Shown one piece after another: positions 12,916-19,203 of a stretch of 19,203 bases of DNA. The stretch's first letter is position 1; every line of letters begins with the position of its first letter. A program made the position numbers and the translations under genes. The notes below the pieces were generated by a model. That model made no database searches, had not been told where the DNA came from, and was given only the letters and a program-made list of their open reading frames with translations. The DNA is from JALZAA01 sp046724435 (lineage in GTDB: Bacteria > Actinomycetota > Acidimicrobiia > IMCC26256 > JACDBD01), in contig JBKOWN010000036.1 of the NCBI GenBank assembly GCA_046724435.1, positions 1 through 19,203 on the forward strand, given 5' to 3'.

Positions 12916-14124
12916 ATGACCATCCGGCCGGCGCGGCGGCGATTGCCCGATCCCGGGGCCGTCCACGACGAACGTGAGATCGACGCCGTGGTTGGGGCGC
13001 TGCGTGAGTCGAACCTCGCCATCGGCAGGCACGTGCGCGACTTCGAGCACCGCGTCGCGGACTTGCTCGCCAAGCGGCATGGCGTGATGGTCAACTCGGG
13101 CTCGTCAGCGCTGCGCCTCGCGATCGATCTCCTCGACCTGGCGCCCGGCGACGAGGTCATCACGCCGGCCGTGACGTTCGCCACCGACGTGGCGCCGCTC
13201 GTGCAATCGGGCATCGTGCCGGCGTTCGTCGACGTGGAGCCCGACACGTACCAGATCGACGTGGACGGCGTCGATGAGATGATCGGCCCTCGGACCCGGG
13301 CGATCCTCGCGCCGAACCTCGTCGGCAACGTCCCCGACTGGGATCGCATCCGGAAAGTCGCCGACGAGCACGGCCTCACCGTGGTCGAAGACAGCTGCGA
13401 CGTACTGGACGCATGGCTGCGCGGCACGCGCACCGGCACACGCGCCGACATCTCGGTCACGAGCTTCGCCCGGGGGCACGCGATCACGGCCGCGGGCAAC
13501 GGCGGGCTCGTCGGGCTCGACGACGATGCGCTGCTGGACCGTTGCCTCACACTGCGCCGGTGGGGACGTCGCTCGGAGACGTACCTCTTCGGGTCGCGTC
13601 ACGGCGAGAAGGATCGGTTCGGGCCACTGGCCGACGGCGCTCCGTACGACCTCGTGTTCCTCTTCGATGCCATCGGCTACAACTTCGAGCCCTCGGAGCT
13701 TGGCGCTGCCTACGGGCTCGTCCAACTCGACAAGCTCGCGGAGTACAACGAGCGCCGGCGGTTCAACTGGCAGCGCCTCGACGATTTCTTCGCGTCGCAC
13801 GAGGACAAGGTCGTGCGCCCCCGGCCCCGTGAAGACGCGCAGGTCACGTGGATGCGTTACCCGTTCGTGCTGCGTGAAGGCCTCGATCGCACCGCGATCC
13901 AACGGGAGCTGGAGTCGCGCGGCATCGCGACGCTGATGGTCTGGACCGGCAACGTTCTCCGCCAGCCCGGCTTTGCCGGGATCGAACATCGGGCGCCGGC
14001 CGACGGGCTCCCGAACGCCGATCTCGTGATGGACCGGGCGTTGTCGCTGCCCTGCCACCACGCCCTCGCCAGTGACGACCTCGGGTTCGTCATCGAATCG
14101 CTGGCCGAGGTGCTGTCCGACTGA
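12916..14124 (+). CDS. DegT/DnrJ/EryC1-fold PLP enzyme, sugar 3-dehydrase-like (RfbH/ColD type, His replaces Lys)
   Basis: A 402-residue fold-type-I PLP protein of the sugar aminotransferase superfamily. NSGSSALRLAID (60-71), the VVEDSCDVL stretch (156-164, Asp159 likely contacting the PLP ring) and GYNFEPSELGAAYGLVQLDK (254-273) are diagnostic. At the Schiff-base lysine position the sequence reads SFARGHAIT (183-191), so His188 replaces Lys. This is the hallmark of NDP-hexose 3-dehydrases (ColD, and DdhC/RfbH with SFYPAHHIT), which remove the sugar 3-hydroxyl. Other parts (EDSCD, RRWGRR, IGYNF) look closest to RfbH, yet the later three [2Fe-2S] cysteines of that group are absent (Ser220, Thr222, about Gly230), with only Cys161 retained. 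A ColD-like, cluster-free mechanism using an amino donor is therefore more likely. No other deoxysugar gene is in the window. The ATG at 12916 lacks a clear SD. Confidence 0.88.
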   Translation: MTIRPARRRLPDPGAVHDEREIDAVVGALRESNLAIGRHVRDFEHRVADLLAKRHGVMVNSGSSALRLAIDLLDLAPGDEVITPAVTFATDVAPLVQSGIVPAFVDVEPDTYQIDVDGVDEMIGPRTRAILAPNLVGNVPDWDRIRKVADEHGLTVVEDSCDVLDAWLRGTRTGTRADISVTSFARGHAITAAGNGGLVGLDDDALLDRCLTLRRWGRRSETYLFGSRHGEKDRFGPLADGAPYDLVFLFDAIGYNFEPSELGAAYGLVQLDKLAEYNERRRFNWQRLDDFFASHEDKVVRPRPREDAQVTWMRYPFVLREGLDRTAIQRELESRGIATLMVWTGNVLRQPGFAGIEHRAPADGLPNADLVMDRALSLPCHHALASDDLGFVIESLAEVLSD

Positions 14125-14147
14125 GTCTGCACCGCCTGCGAAGCCGG

Positions 14148-15197
14148 CTACTGCCCGACGTGTACGACGACTCGGCCGACGGTCTGGCGGTCGGCCATGG
14201 ACTGGAGGGCGACGGGAAGCTCACTCAAGGCGACCTCGCGACCGATGACGGGCCGTACCCGTCCGTCGCGGATCAGTCCGAGGACGTCGGCGTGGACACG
14301 CTCGCCGTCGGCGTGCGAAGGGAAGTTGTATCCGATCGCGCGTTTGAGCTCGCTGGGGTCGTCGGCGTAGGCGTGGCAGACGCCGCACAGCGAGAAGTTG
14401 CCGAAGAGCACCGGCCGGGGCACGATCCCGGCGTCTTCGGCCTCGATGCCGGACGCGAAACCGACGAGCAGGTGCCGGCCGTTGAACGCCATGCACCTGA
14501 ACGTCTTGGTCGTGACCTCGCCGCCGATCGAGTCGAATGCCACGTCGACGCCGACGCCGTCCGTGGCTTCGAGCACCGCGTCCACGAAGTCCGTCTCGCG
14601 GTAGTTGATCGCCAGATCGGCGCCTAATGACAGGCAAAGCTCGAGCTTCTCGGGTGAGCCGGCAGAGGCGATGACGCGCGCGCCGGCGACCCCGGCCAGT
14701 TGCACTGCGGCCGACCCGACCCCGCCGGCCGCGGCGTGAATGAGCACGGTCTCGCCGGCTTGGAGCCGCGCCCGTTCGTGGAGGGCGAGCCACGACAGGT
14801 GGAACGGGAAATAGATCGCCGCCGCCGGCGTGTCCGGCAGCTCGGAAGCCGGCGGCATCTCGAACGCCATCGCGGCCGGACAGGTGGCCAACTCCGCGTA
14901 CCCCCCGAACGCGCCGGTCGGCACCGCCACGACACGCTTGCCCACCCACGCCTCGGCGCCGGCGCCGGCTGCCTCGACGTGCCCGAGCACCTCCATGCCC
15001 GGCGTGTACGGGAGCGGTGGACGCACGGTGCGATACCGACCCCGCACGCCGTCGACGTCGTTGAAGTTGAGCGTCGCGGCGGCGACCCGGACCAGCAGCT
15101 CGCCGGGTTCGGCCACTGGTGCCTGCACCTCGTCGAGCTGCAAGACCTTCTCCGGTTCCCCGAACTCGTGCACGCGCCATGCCCTCACGCCGGACAC
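14148..15197 (-). CDS. Zinc-independent MDR oxidoreductase (NADPH:quinone oxidoreductase-like)
   Basis: A 349-residue medium-chain dehydrogenase/reductase. The N-terminal catalytic domain shows LNFNDVDGVRGRYRTVRP (43-60) and YTPGMEVLGHV (64-74), the quinone-reductase form without zinc-ligand cysteines. The Rossmann domain has HAAAGGVGSAAVQLA (154-168) for NADPH. It should transfer hydride from NADPH to a quinone or enone, and may serve as an enoyl reductase. The frame opens with GTG at 15197, but GTG at 15188 gives the more usual VRAWRVHEFG start; neither has a good SD. It lies 44 bases downstream of the SnoaL/LEH-like gene on the same strand, so they may be co-transcribed. Its stop is 23 bases from the convergent dehydrase-like gene. 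Confidence 0.92.
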   Translation of the reverse strand: MSGVRAWRVHEFGEPEKVLQLDEVQAPVAEPGELLVRVAAATLNFNDVDGVRGRYRTVRPPLPYTPGMEVLGHVEAAGAGAEAWVGKRVVAVPTGAFGGYAELATCPAAMAFEMPPASELPDTPAAAIYFPFHLSWLALHERARLQAGETVLIHAAAGGVGSAAVQLAGVAGARVIASAGSPEKLELCLSLGADLAINYRETDFVDAVLEATDGVGVDVAFDSIGGEVTTKTFRCMAFNGRHLLVGFASGIEAEDAGIVPRPVLFGNFSLCGVCHAYADDPSELKRAIGYNFPSHADGERVHADVLGLIRDGRVRPVIGREVALSELPVALQSMADRQTVGRVVVHVGQ

Positions 15198-15241
15198 TGT
15201 GACACGAATCAGCGAATCGACCGCCCGCGCCTAGGGGCCGG

Positions 15242-15679
15242 CTACTTCGAGGACTGGTCGCCCTCGCTCAACGCGCGCTCGATGCCTTCGAAGAACTCGG
15301 GGGGCATCTGGCTCATGAGCTCCTCGCCGTTCCAGTACTCGCGCCACGCGGCGATCTTGTCGTCGTCGAGCTCGATCGTGCACATGACGCGCAGCGACGG
15401 CGCGGCGCCGGAGGGGAAGTGCCACGTCTCCGTGCGCTCGACCAGCACGGTGTCGCCGCCGCCGAGGATGTGGCAGATCTCGTAGTCCATGCTCGTCACG
15501 CCGCCGGCGACCATGAAGTCGAGCTTGCGGCGGATGGCCTCCTTGCCCACGGCCGGATCGGTCGGCAGTGGAAGGTCGTGGTACGAGGCGTCCTCGGTGA
15601 AGAACTCGACGGCAGCATCGAAGTCGAGCCGGTAGACCGCCTCGAAGAACGCCTCGACGATCTCGACGTCGTTCAGCAT
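15242..15679 (-). CDS. SnoaL / limonene-1,2-epoxide hydrolase-like protein (NTF2 fold)
   Basis: A 145-residue NTF2-fold protein resembling the limonene-1,2-epoxide hydrolase (LEH) branch. The helical N-terminus (VEIVEAFFEAVYRLDFDAA) is followed by ASYHDLPLP (31-39), ERTETWHF (81-88) and IAAWREYWN (109-117). LEH uses an Arg and two Asp residues for water activation. The matching positions here are Arg82, Glu84 and Glu114 (Asp to Glu twice), with Trp112 kept and Tyr33-x-Asp35 in place of Tyr-x-Asn. It may therefore be a hydrolase with altered geometry or a SnoaL-type isomerase. A frame running from 17116 adds a long antisense leader that belongs to the shadow of the coiled-coil gene, so I start at the ATG at 15679. 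A 16-base palindrome abuts that ATG. It is probably in one operon with the downstream MDR gene. Confidence 0.82.
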   Translation of the reverse strand: MLNDVEIVEAFFEAVYRLDFDAAVEFFTEDASYHDLPLPTDPAVGKEAIRRKLDFMVAGGVTSMDYEICHILGGGDTVLVERTETWHFPSGAAPSLRVMCTIELDDDKIAAWREYWNGEELMSQMPPEFFEGIERALSEGDQSSK

Positions 15680-15695
15680 CGGCGGGGCCCCGCCG
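15680..15695. repeat. 16-base perfect palindrome abutting the SnoaL/LEH-like start codon
   Basis: CGGCGGGG followed directly by CCCCGCCG. On the minus strand it ends at the base before the ATG. In RNA it could fold as a 6-base GC stem with a 4-base loop, occupying the usual SD position. It may be an operator, a translation-control hairpin or chance in GC-rich DNA. Confidence 0.4.
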
Positions 15696-15841
15696 GCCCG
15701 GTTCGTCCCTGGATGCCCAACTCTCGCACGCCGGGCGGGCCCGGAGTACAGGCCCCGGCTCGGGAAGGTCGGTTCGACGTGTGGAGAACGTCGCTCAGGC
15801 GCGAGACTGTCCGATCGCTCATCACCGGCCGGAGCGCACAT

Positions 15842-17464
15842 ATGGCTGAGCAGCAGGAGGACCAGCCGCAGCGTCGTCGTTCCTTCGACGATGTCCTGAA
15901 GGACGCGCTGACGCAGTGGACCAAGCGGTTCGAGCGCGCGCTCGAAGAGCAGCGGGAGGTTCTCTCGCGGGAGGCGCAGGAGCGCACCGCGGACATGGAC
16001 CGCATCACGCTGGAGCACCTGGGAGCGCTCGAGGAGTCTGTCGCGGCGCGTTCGGCCGAGCTCGAGCAGATGGCGCGACAGCACAAGGCTGCGTTCGACG
16101 ACGCGGTGTCTGGTCGGAGCCGGGAAATCGACTCGGTCGGCTCTACGCAGACCGATGCCATCGTGAAGGTCGCCGCCGACGCGTTCGAGGAGCTCGAGGA
16201 ACGAGCGGCTTCGCAAGTCCAGCGGATCGAGGAGGACACGCGAGCGATCCGCGACGACGTGCGGAGATCGGTCGCGGAGGGGACGACGGAGTTCGAGAAG
16301 TTCGCGCAGAAGAGGCTCGGCGAGCTCGAGGACGCGCTGCGCGCAAAGCTCGAAGGGTTCCGCCGCGAGCTGGTCGACGAGACCCACCGCTTCCGGGACG
16401 CCTCCGCCGAGCAGCTCAACGAGACGCGCTCGCTCGTGACGGCGGAGACGCGTCGGCTCGAGGAGCAGGCGGAAGGGACTCGGGGTGAGATCCAGCGCGT
16501 CGCCGGCGAGGAGGCGACCGGCTTCGACAAGCGGGCGCGCGAACGGGTCGCCGAGCTCCAGGACGCGCTGAGAAGCCAGACCGAGCTGCTCGCCGAGTTC
16601 ACTCGCATGCACGGAGCGACGAGCGACAAGCTCGAGGAGGCGCGCGCCTACACGGCCGAGACGATGGATCGTCTCTCGAAGATCGATGCCGCTGCGACGC
16701 GTCAGATCCAGGCGAACGAGGAGAGCGCCGCCGCGGGCGCTGAGACGCTGAAGCGGGCCTCGGCCACCGAGCTGAACAGCATTCAGCAGCGGGCGATGGC
16801 GTTGGACGAGCTCGCGCGGAAGCACATCGCCGACGTCGAACGCCAGGTCGGAAAGCTCCTGGAGGCCGAGACGTCCACCGCCGAAGGGCTGCAGGAGTTC
16901 GAGCGGCAAATGGAAGGCCGTCGAGCCGAGATCGAGACGCTCCTCGAGAATCGGACGGCTGCGCTGACGCAGCACGTCCAGCAGGCCGAGGCGGCGGTGG
17001 TGCGACGGATCAGGGAGCTCGGCGAGCGCGCCGCGGACAACGCTCATGCCTTCGACACCCGATTGGGCGAAGCCACGATCGAACGGTCCAAGGAGCTCGA
17101 CGCGTTCGCCGAGCACGTCATGCGGTCCCTCGACGAGCGGATCGCTCAGGCAGTCGAGGAAGCCTCAGTCGCGTCGGCGTCGGATCCGAGGATGACGAAG
17201 CTCGTCGAGATGATCGCGGCGTCGCAGGTCGCGCTCGATCAGGTCGCCGATCGCATCGAGGCCCTGGAGGCGATTGCCGCTGCTCCCCGCCCGACCGACG
17301 AGCGGCGCCGGGACAACGGCCCTGCCCCGTGGGAGGAAAACGGGCGTGCCGCTACTGCGCCCGCTCCCTCGCCCGCTCCCGTCCGCGCCATCGACAGCGG
17401 TGCCAGTCGAGGACCAACACGCGATGCACCGAGGAGCACGCCGGACCTCAGAGGGGACGACTAG
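15842..17464 (+). CDS. Long coiled-coil protein with hendecad-type repeats
   Basis: A 540-residue protein, nearly all alpha-helical, rich in Ala, Glu, Arg and Gln, with no cysteine. I recognise no enzymatic domain. Residues 15-480 are coiled coil. A 16-residue unit of the type F-E-K-F-A-Q-K-R-L-G-E-L-E-D-A-L (151-166) recurs at about residues 52, 74, 173, 228, 321 and 419. The spacings 22, 77, 22 and 77 are multiples of 11, indicating hendecad packing. The last 60 residues are Pro/Ala/Arg-rich and probably disordered. There is no signal peptide or membrane segment, so it is likely a cytoplasmic scaffold or filament. The ATG at 15842 is supported by GGAG (15831-15834) 7 bases upstream; longer frames would overlap the divergent SnoaL-like gene. 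It lies tail to tail with another repeat-built coiled-coil gene, 8 bases away. A polarity, division or cytoskeletal role like Scy/FilP is possible but speculative. Confidence 0.85.
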   Translation: MAEQQEDQPQRRRSFDDVLKDALTQWTKRFERALEEQREVLSREAQERTADMDRITLEHLGALEESVAARSAELEQMARQHKAAFDDAVSGRSREIDSVGSTQTDAIVKVAADAFEELEERAASQVQRIEEDTRAIRDDVRRSVAEGTTEFEKFAQKRLGELEDALRAKLEGFRRELVDETHRFRDASAEQLNETRSLVTAETRRLEEQAEGTRGEIQRVAGEEATGFDKRARERVAELQDALRSQTELLAEFTRMHGATSDKLEEARAYTAETMDRLSKIDAAATRQIQANEESAAAGAETLKRASATELNSIQQRAMALDELARKHIADVERQVGKLLEAETSTAEGLQEFERQMEGRRAEIETLLENRTAALTQHVQQAEAAVVRRIRELGERAADNAHAFDTRLGEATIERSKELDAFAEHVMRSLDERIAQAVEEASVASASDPRMTKLVEMIAASQVALDQVADRIEALEAIAAAPRPTDERRRDNGPAPWEENGRAATAPAPSPAPVRAIDSGASRGPTRDAPRSTPDLRGDD

Positions 17465-17472
17465 CTCGGGCT

Positions 17473-19203
17473 CTAGCTGCTGCGTGCGGTGATGGGGTGG
17501 TCGTCCGACTCCCACTGGTCGCGGAGCTGACTGCCGTGTTGGGCACCACGCGTGCGCGCGTCGCTCAGGGACTGTTGAGCCTCGGCTTCGAGCTGGTCGC
17601 AGAGCCGCTCAGACGCTTGTAGCTCGCGCGCGTACCACGTCTCCACCGCGTGCTGGTACTCGTCCTCCCACTGCCGGCGACGCTCCTTGGCCGCTTCGGC
17701 CGCGCTTTCCACGGCCTGGCGAATCGTGCGCTCATCCTCGGCGGCCCAACGTTCGCGTCGCTCCTTGACCTCCTGCACGACCCGCTCCGCGACCACACGT
17801 CGCGCTCGTTCAGCCTGGGACGCACGGTTAGGCCCGCCGTCGCCTTCGCGTGAGCGATGTTCTTCCGCTTCTCGTGCCGAGCGTTCGGACGCGAACTGGG
17901 CAGCGCGCTGATCCTCCGTCTCCCACCAGACACGCAACACCTGGGCCTCCCGCGTGGCGCGCGCCAAGGCGTCCCGGCCCCCGCGGTCGTCTTCTGCCTC
18001 CCACCAAGCGCGCAACTCCAACGCCTCGCGAGCGGCGCGCTCCAGCGCTTCGCGCAGCTCGCCCTCCTCGTCGCCGGTCCATCGCTGCCGGAGCTCTAGG
18101 AGACGGCGGCCCGAGCGTTCCTCGGAAACGCGGAGCTCGCGCTGCTCGTCGGCCGCCCATCGCTCGCGCCGCTCCTGAAGCTCGCGTGCGAACCGCTCGT
18201 CGGCTTCACGGTCCAAGCGCTTGGCGGCCGCCTCCAACCCGCGGCGCATTTCCTCGTTCTCCTGCGTGGCCTTCGCCTGGGCTTGTCGCTTCGCCTCTTC
18301 GTATTCGGCTTCCCAGCGACGGCGCAGCTCCTCGGCTTCCTTGGCGGCTTGCGCCTGTGCTTCTCGTTCGGCCTTTTCATGTTCGGCGTCTAGGCGGCGG
18401 TGCAGCTCCTCGGCTTCCTTGGCGGCTTGCGCCTGGGCCGCCCGCTCGGCCTGCTCGTATTCGCTCTGCCAGCGACGACGGAGACTCTCGAGCGCCTGGT
18501 AGCTCCCGTCGCGTGACTCCTGAGAAGCCGGGGATGCTTCCTTCGGCTGCCGCTCGGCCTCGGAGGCAGGTTCGGCTCGCTTCCCACCCTCTCGTGGTCC
18601 CTCTTCGTGCTCGATCGCCCAGTTCTCGCGGAGCGACTCGAGCTCACGCTGGTCGACCTGCTCTTCGTTGTCGCGGAGACGAACGCGGGCCTGCTCGTGC
18701 TCCCATCGTTGACGGAAGTCCTCGGCGGCACGGTGACGACGGTGCTGCTCTTCGCTCTCGGCGAGTGCATACTCCAGCTCCGCACGCTCGCGCCGCGCTT
18801 CAGCTGCCCGTTCCGCCCGCTCGTCGGCGTCGCGCTGGACCTGTGCGAAGTCGGCCTCCCAGCGCTCACGCGTGAGCTGCGCCTCTTGCTCGATGCGGGC
18901 CCGCGCCTCGCTCAACGAACGCGCGCACTCGGCCTCGAGGCGCGCGCGCCGATCCTTCGACTCCTGCTGGGCTCGTTCCTTCGCCTCACGCTCGACGCGC
19001 TCGAGCGCGGTCTGCCACCCCTCCGCGAGCGCACGCGTGTCCTGCTCCAGTCGTCCCAGCGCCGTGCCCAGGGCGTGCTCGTAGTTGTCACGCCAGCGAT
19101 CTCGACGATGCTCACCCTCACGCTGCGCCCGTGAGTATTCGTCCTGCCAGCGCGTCCGCCGTTGCTCCGCCTCCAGGAGCGTGCGCTCCTGGACTTCGGT
19201 CTC
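17473..19203 (-). CDS. Coiled-coil protein of 26-residue tryptophan-anchored repeats, partial (N-terminus beyond right edge)
   Basis: The minus strand is open from the right edge to a TAG at 17475-17473, showing 576 residues; a TTG at 18915 is internal, not a real start. The sequence is almost wholly charged coiled coil (Glu, Arg, Ala, Gln) without membrane segments. Numbering from the edge, an anchor residue (mostly Trp, sometimes Leu) falls at 37, 63, 89, 115, 141, 167, then 245, 271, 297, 323, 349, 375, 401, 427, 453 and 486, 512, 538, 564. Within each run the step is exactly 26. The unit reads roughly W-E-A-E-Y-E-x-A-x-R-x-A-x-A-x-A-A-K-E-A-E-E-L-R-R-R. A polar linker (about 200-235, Gly/Pro/Ser-rich) and a 7-residue insertion (453 to 486) break the pattern. 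I know no family with this exact repeat; a structural filament or scaffold is inferred. It is convergent with the coiled-coil gene at 15842. Confidence 0.85.
   Translation of the reverse strand, partial: ETEVQERTLLEAEQRRTRWQDEYSRAQREGEHRRDRWRDNYEHALGTALGRLEQDTRALAEGWQTALERVEREAKERAQQESKDRRARLEAECARSLSEARARIEQEAQLTRERWEADFAQVQRDADERAERAAEARRERAELEYALAESEEQHRRHRAAEDFRQRWEHEQARVRLRDNEEQVDQRELESLRENWAIEHEEGPREGGKRAEPASEAERQPKEASPASQESRDGSYQALESLRRRWQSEYEQAERAAQAQAAKEAEELHRRLDAEHEKAEREAQAQAAKEAEELRRRWEAEYEEAKRQAQAKATQENEEMRRGLEAAAKRLDREADERFARELQERRERWAADEQRELRVSEERSGRRLLELRQRWTGDEEGELREALERAAREALELRAWWEAEDDRGGRDALARATREAQVLRVWWETEDQRAAQFASERSAREAEEHRSREGDGGPNRASQAERARRVVAERVVQEVKERRERWAAEDERTIRQAVESAAEAAKERRRQWEDEYQHAVETWYARELQASERLCDQLEAEAQQSLSDARTRGAQHGSQLRDQWESDDHPITARSS
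18324..18435. repeat. Direct DNA repeat with a 78-base period inside the 26-residue-repeat gene
   Basis: A 34-base sequence at 18324-18357 recurs without change at 18402-18435, exactly 78 bases (26 codons) later. It encodes the AQAQAAKEAEEL part of two adjacent repeats. Near-identity at DNA level indicates recent duplication or gene conversion of the unit, while other units have diverged. Confidence 0.85.

Noticed and set aside
15419..15841. Upstream extension of the plus-strand coiled-coil frame
   Set aside because: It overlaps the SnoaL-like gene in antisense and is not coiled-coil-like; the ATG at 15842 has its own SD.
15689..17116. Long minus-strand frame fused in front of the SnoaL/LEH-like gene
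   Set aside because: It lies antisense to the plus-strand coiled coil and is Leu/Arg-rich, as expected for the complement of Glu/Ala codons; the SnoaL-like domain has its own ATG at 15679.
18324..18435. Tandem DNA repeat as a possible CRISPR or mobile-element signal
   Set aside because: The period is exactly 26 codons in an open frame and encodes coiled-coil repeats; no spacer-like variable segments or terminal repeats are present.
17850..18875. Plus-strand 341-residue frame opposite the 26-residue-repeat gene
   Set aside because: Arg/Pro/Ala-rich shadow with no domain; the minus-strand frame shows a strict repeat and is clearly the coding one.
18913..18915. TTG as the start of the right-edge coiled-coil gene
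   Set aside because: The frame stays open upstream to the window edge, and the 26-residue repeat continues through it (anchors at 63, 89 and 115), so the start is outside the window.

Overview
The window is GC-rich throughout and its gene content points to a high-GC actinobacterium, probably an uncultured or environmental lineage. The pointers are a mycothiol-type maleylpyruvate-isomerase-fold (MDMPI) protein, two F420/luciferase-like (LLM) oxidoreductases, an acyl-CoA synthetase resembling mycobacterial FadD19, several GTG starts, and two start regions that look leaderless. I see no rRNA, tRNA, CRISPR array, insertion sequence or phage gene. I cannot name a genus.

Layout, left to right. 1-184 (-) is the start of a small membrane protein running off the left edge. 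185-718 holds no convincing gene. 719-1879 (+) is a thiolase, convergent with an HSL-family esterase (2841-1900, -). A cupin dioxygenase (2898-3365, +) diverges from the esterase. The next four genes form a tight minus-strand operon read from 8093 to 3546: FadD19-like acyl-CoA synthetase, nitronate-monooxygenase-family flavoprotein, PlsY-type acyltransferase, and membrane GT2 glycosyltransferase. Two of its three junctions are 4-base stop/start overlaps. A secreted TolB-like beta-propeller (8140-9060, +) diverges from it. Then come two small VOC-fold proteins (9440-9081 -, 9593-10066 +), two tandem LLM oxidoreductases (10215-11992 +), an MDMPI-fold protein (12863-12009 -), a PLP-dependent sugar 3-dehydrase-like protein (12916-14124 +), and a SnoaL/LEH-like protein upstream of a quinone oxidoreductase (15679-14148 -). 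The right end carries two long coiled-coil genes lying tail to tail with 8 bases between their stops (15842-17464 + and 19203-17473 -, the latter open at the right edge).

Much of the left two thirds reads as lipid, sterol or other hydrophobic-acid catabolism: CoA activation, thiolysis, ester hydrolysis, flavin and F420 redox. Two near-perfect palindromes matching the KstR-type pattern TnnAACnnGTTnnA sit just upstream of the esterase and of the FadD19-like operon, at almost the same distance from the start codon. This suggests one TetR-type repressor controls both units.

Most worth a second look: (1) the right-edge coiled coil, built from an almost uninterrupted 26-residue repeat; (2) its convergent partner, with 22-residue (double-hendecad) repeats; (3) the paired KstR-like operators; (4) the DegT-fold protein with His in place of the PLP lysine and without the usual Fe-S cysteines; (5) the PlsY with an altered motif 1 inside a FadD/glycosyltransferase operon.
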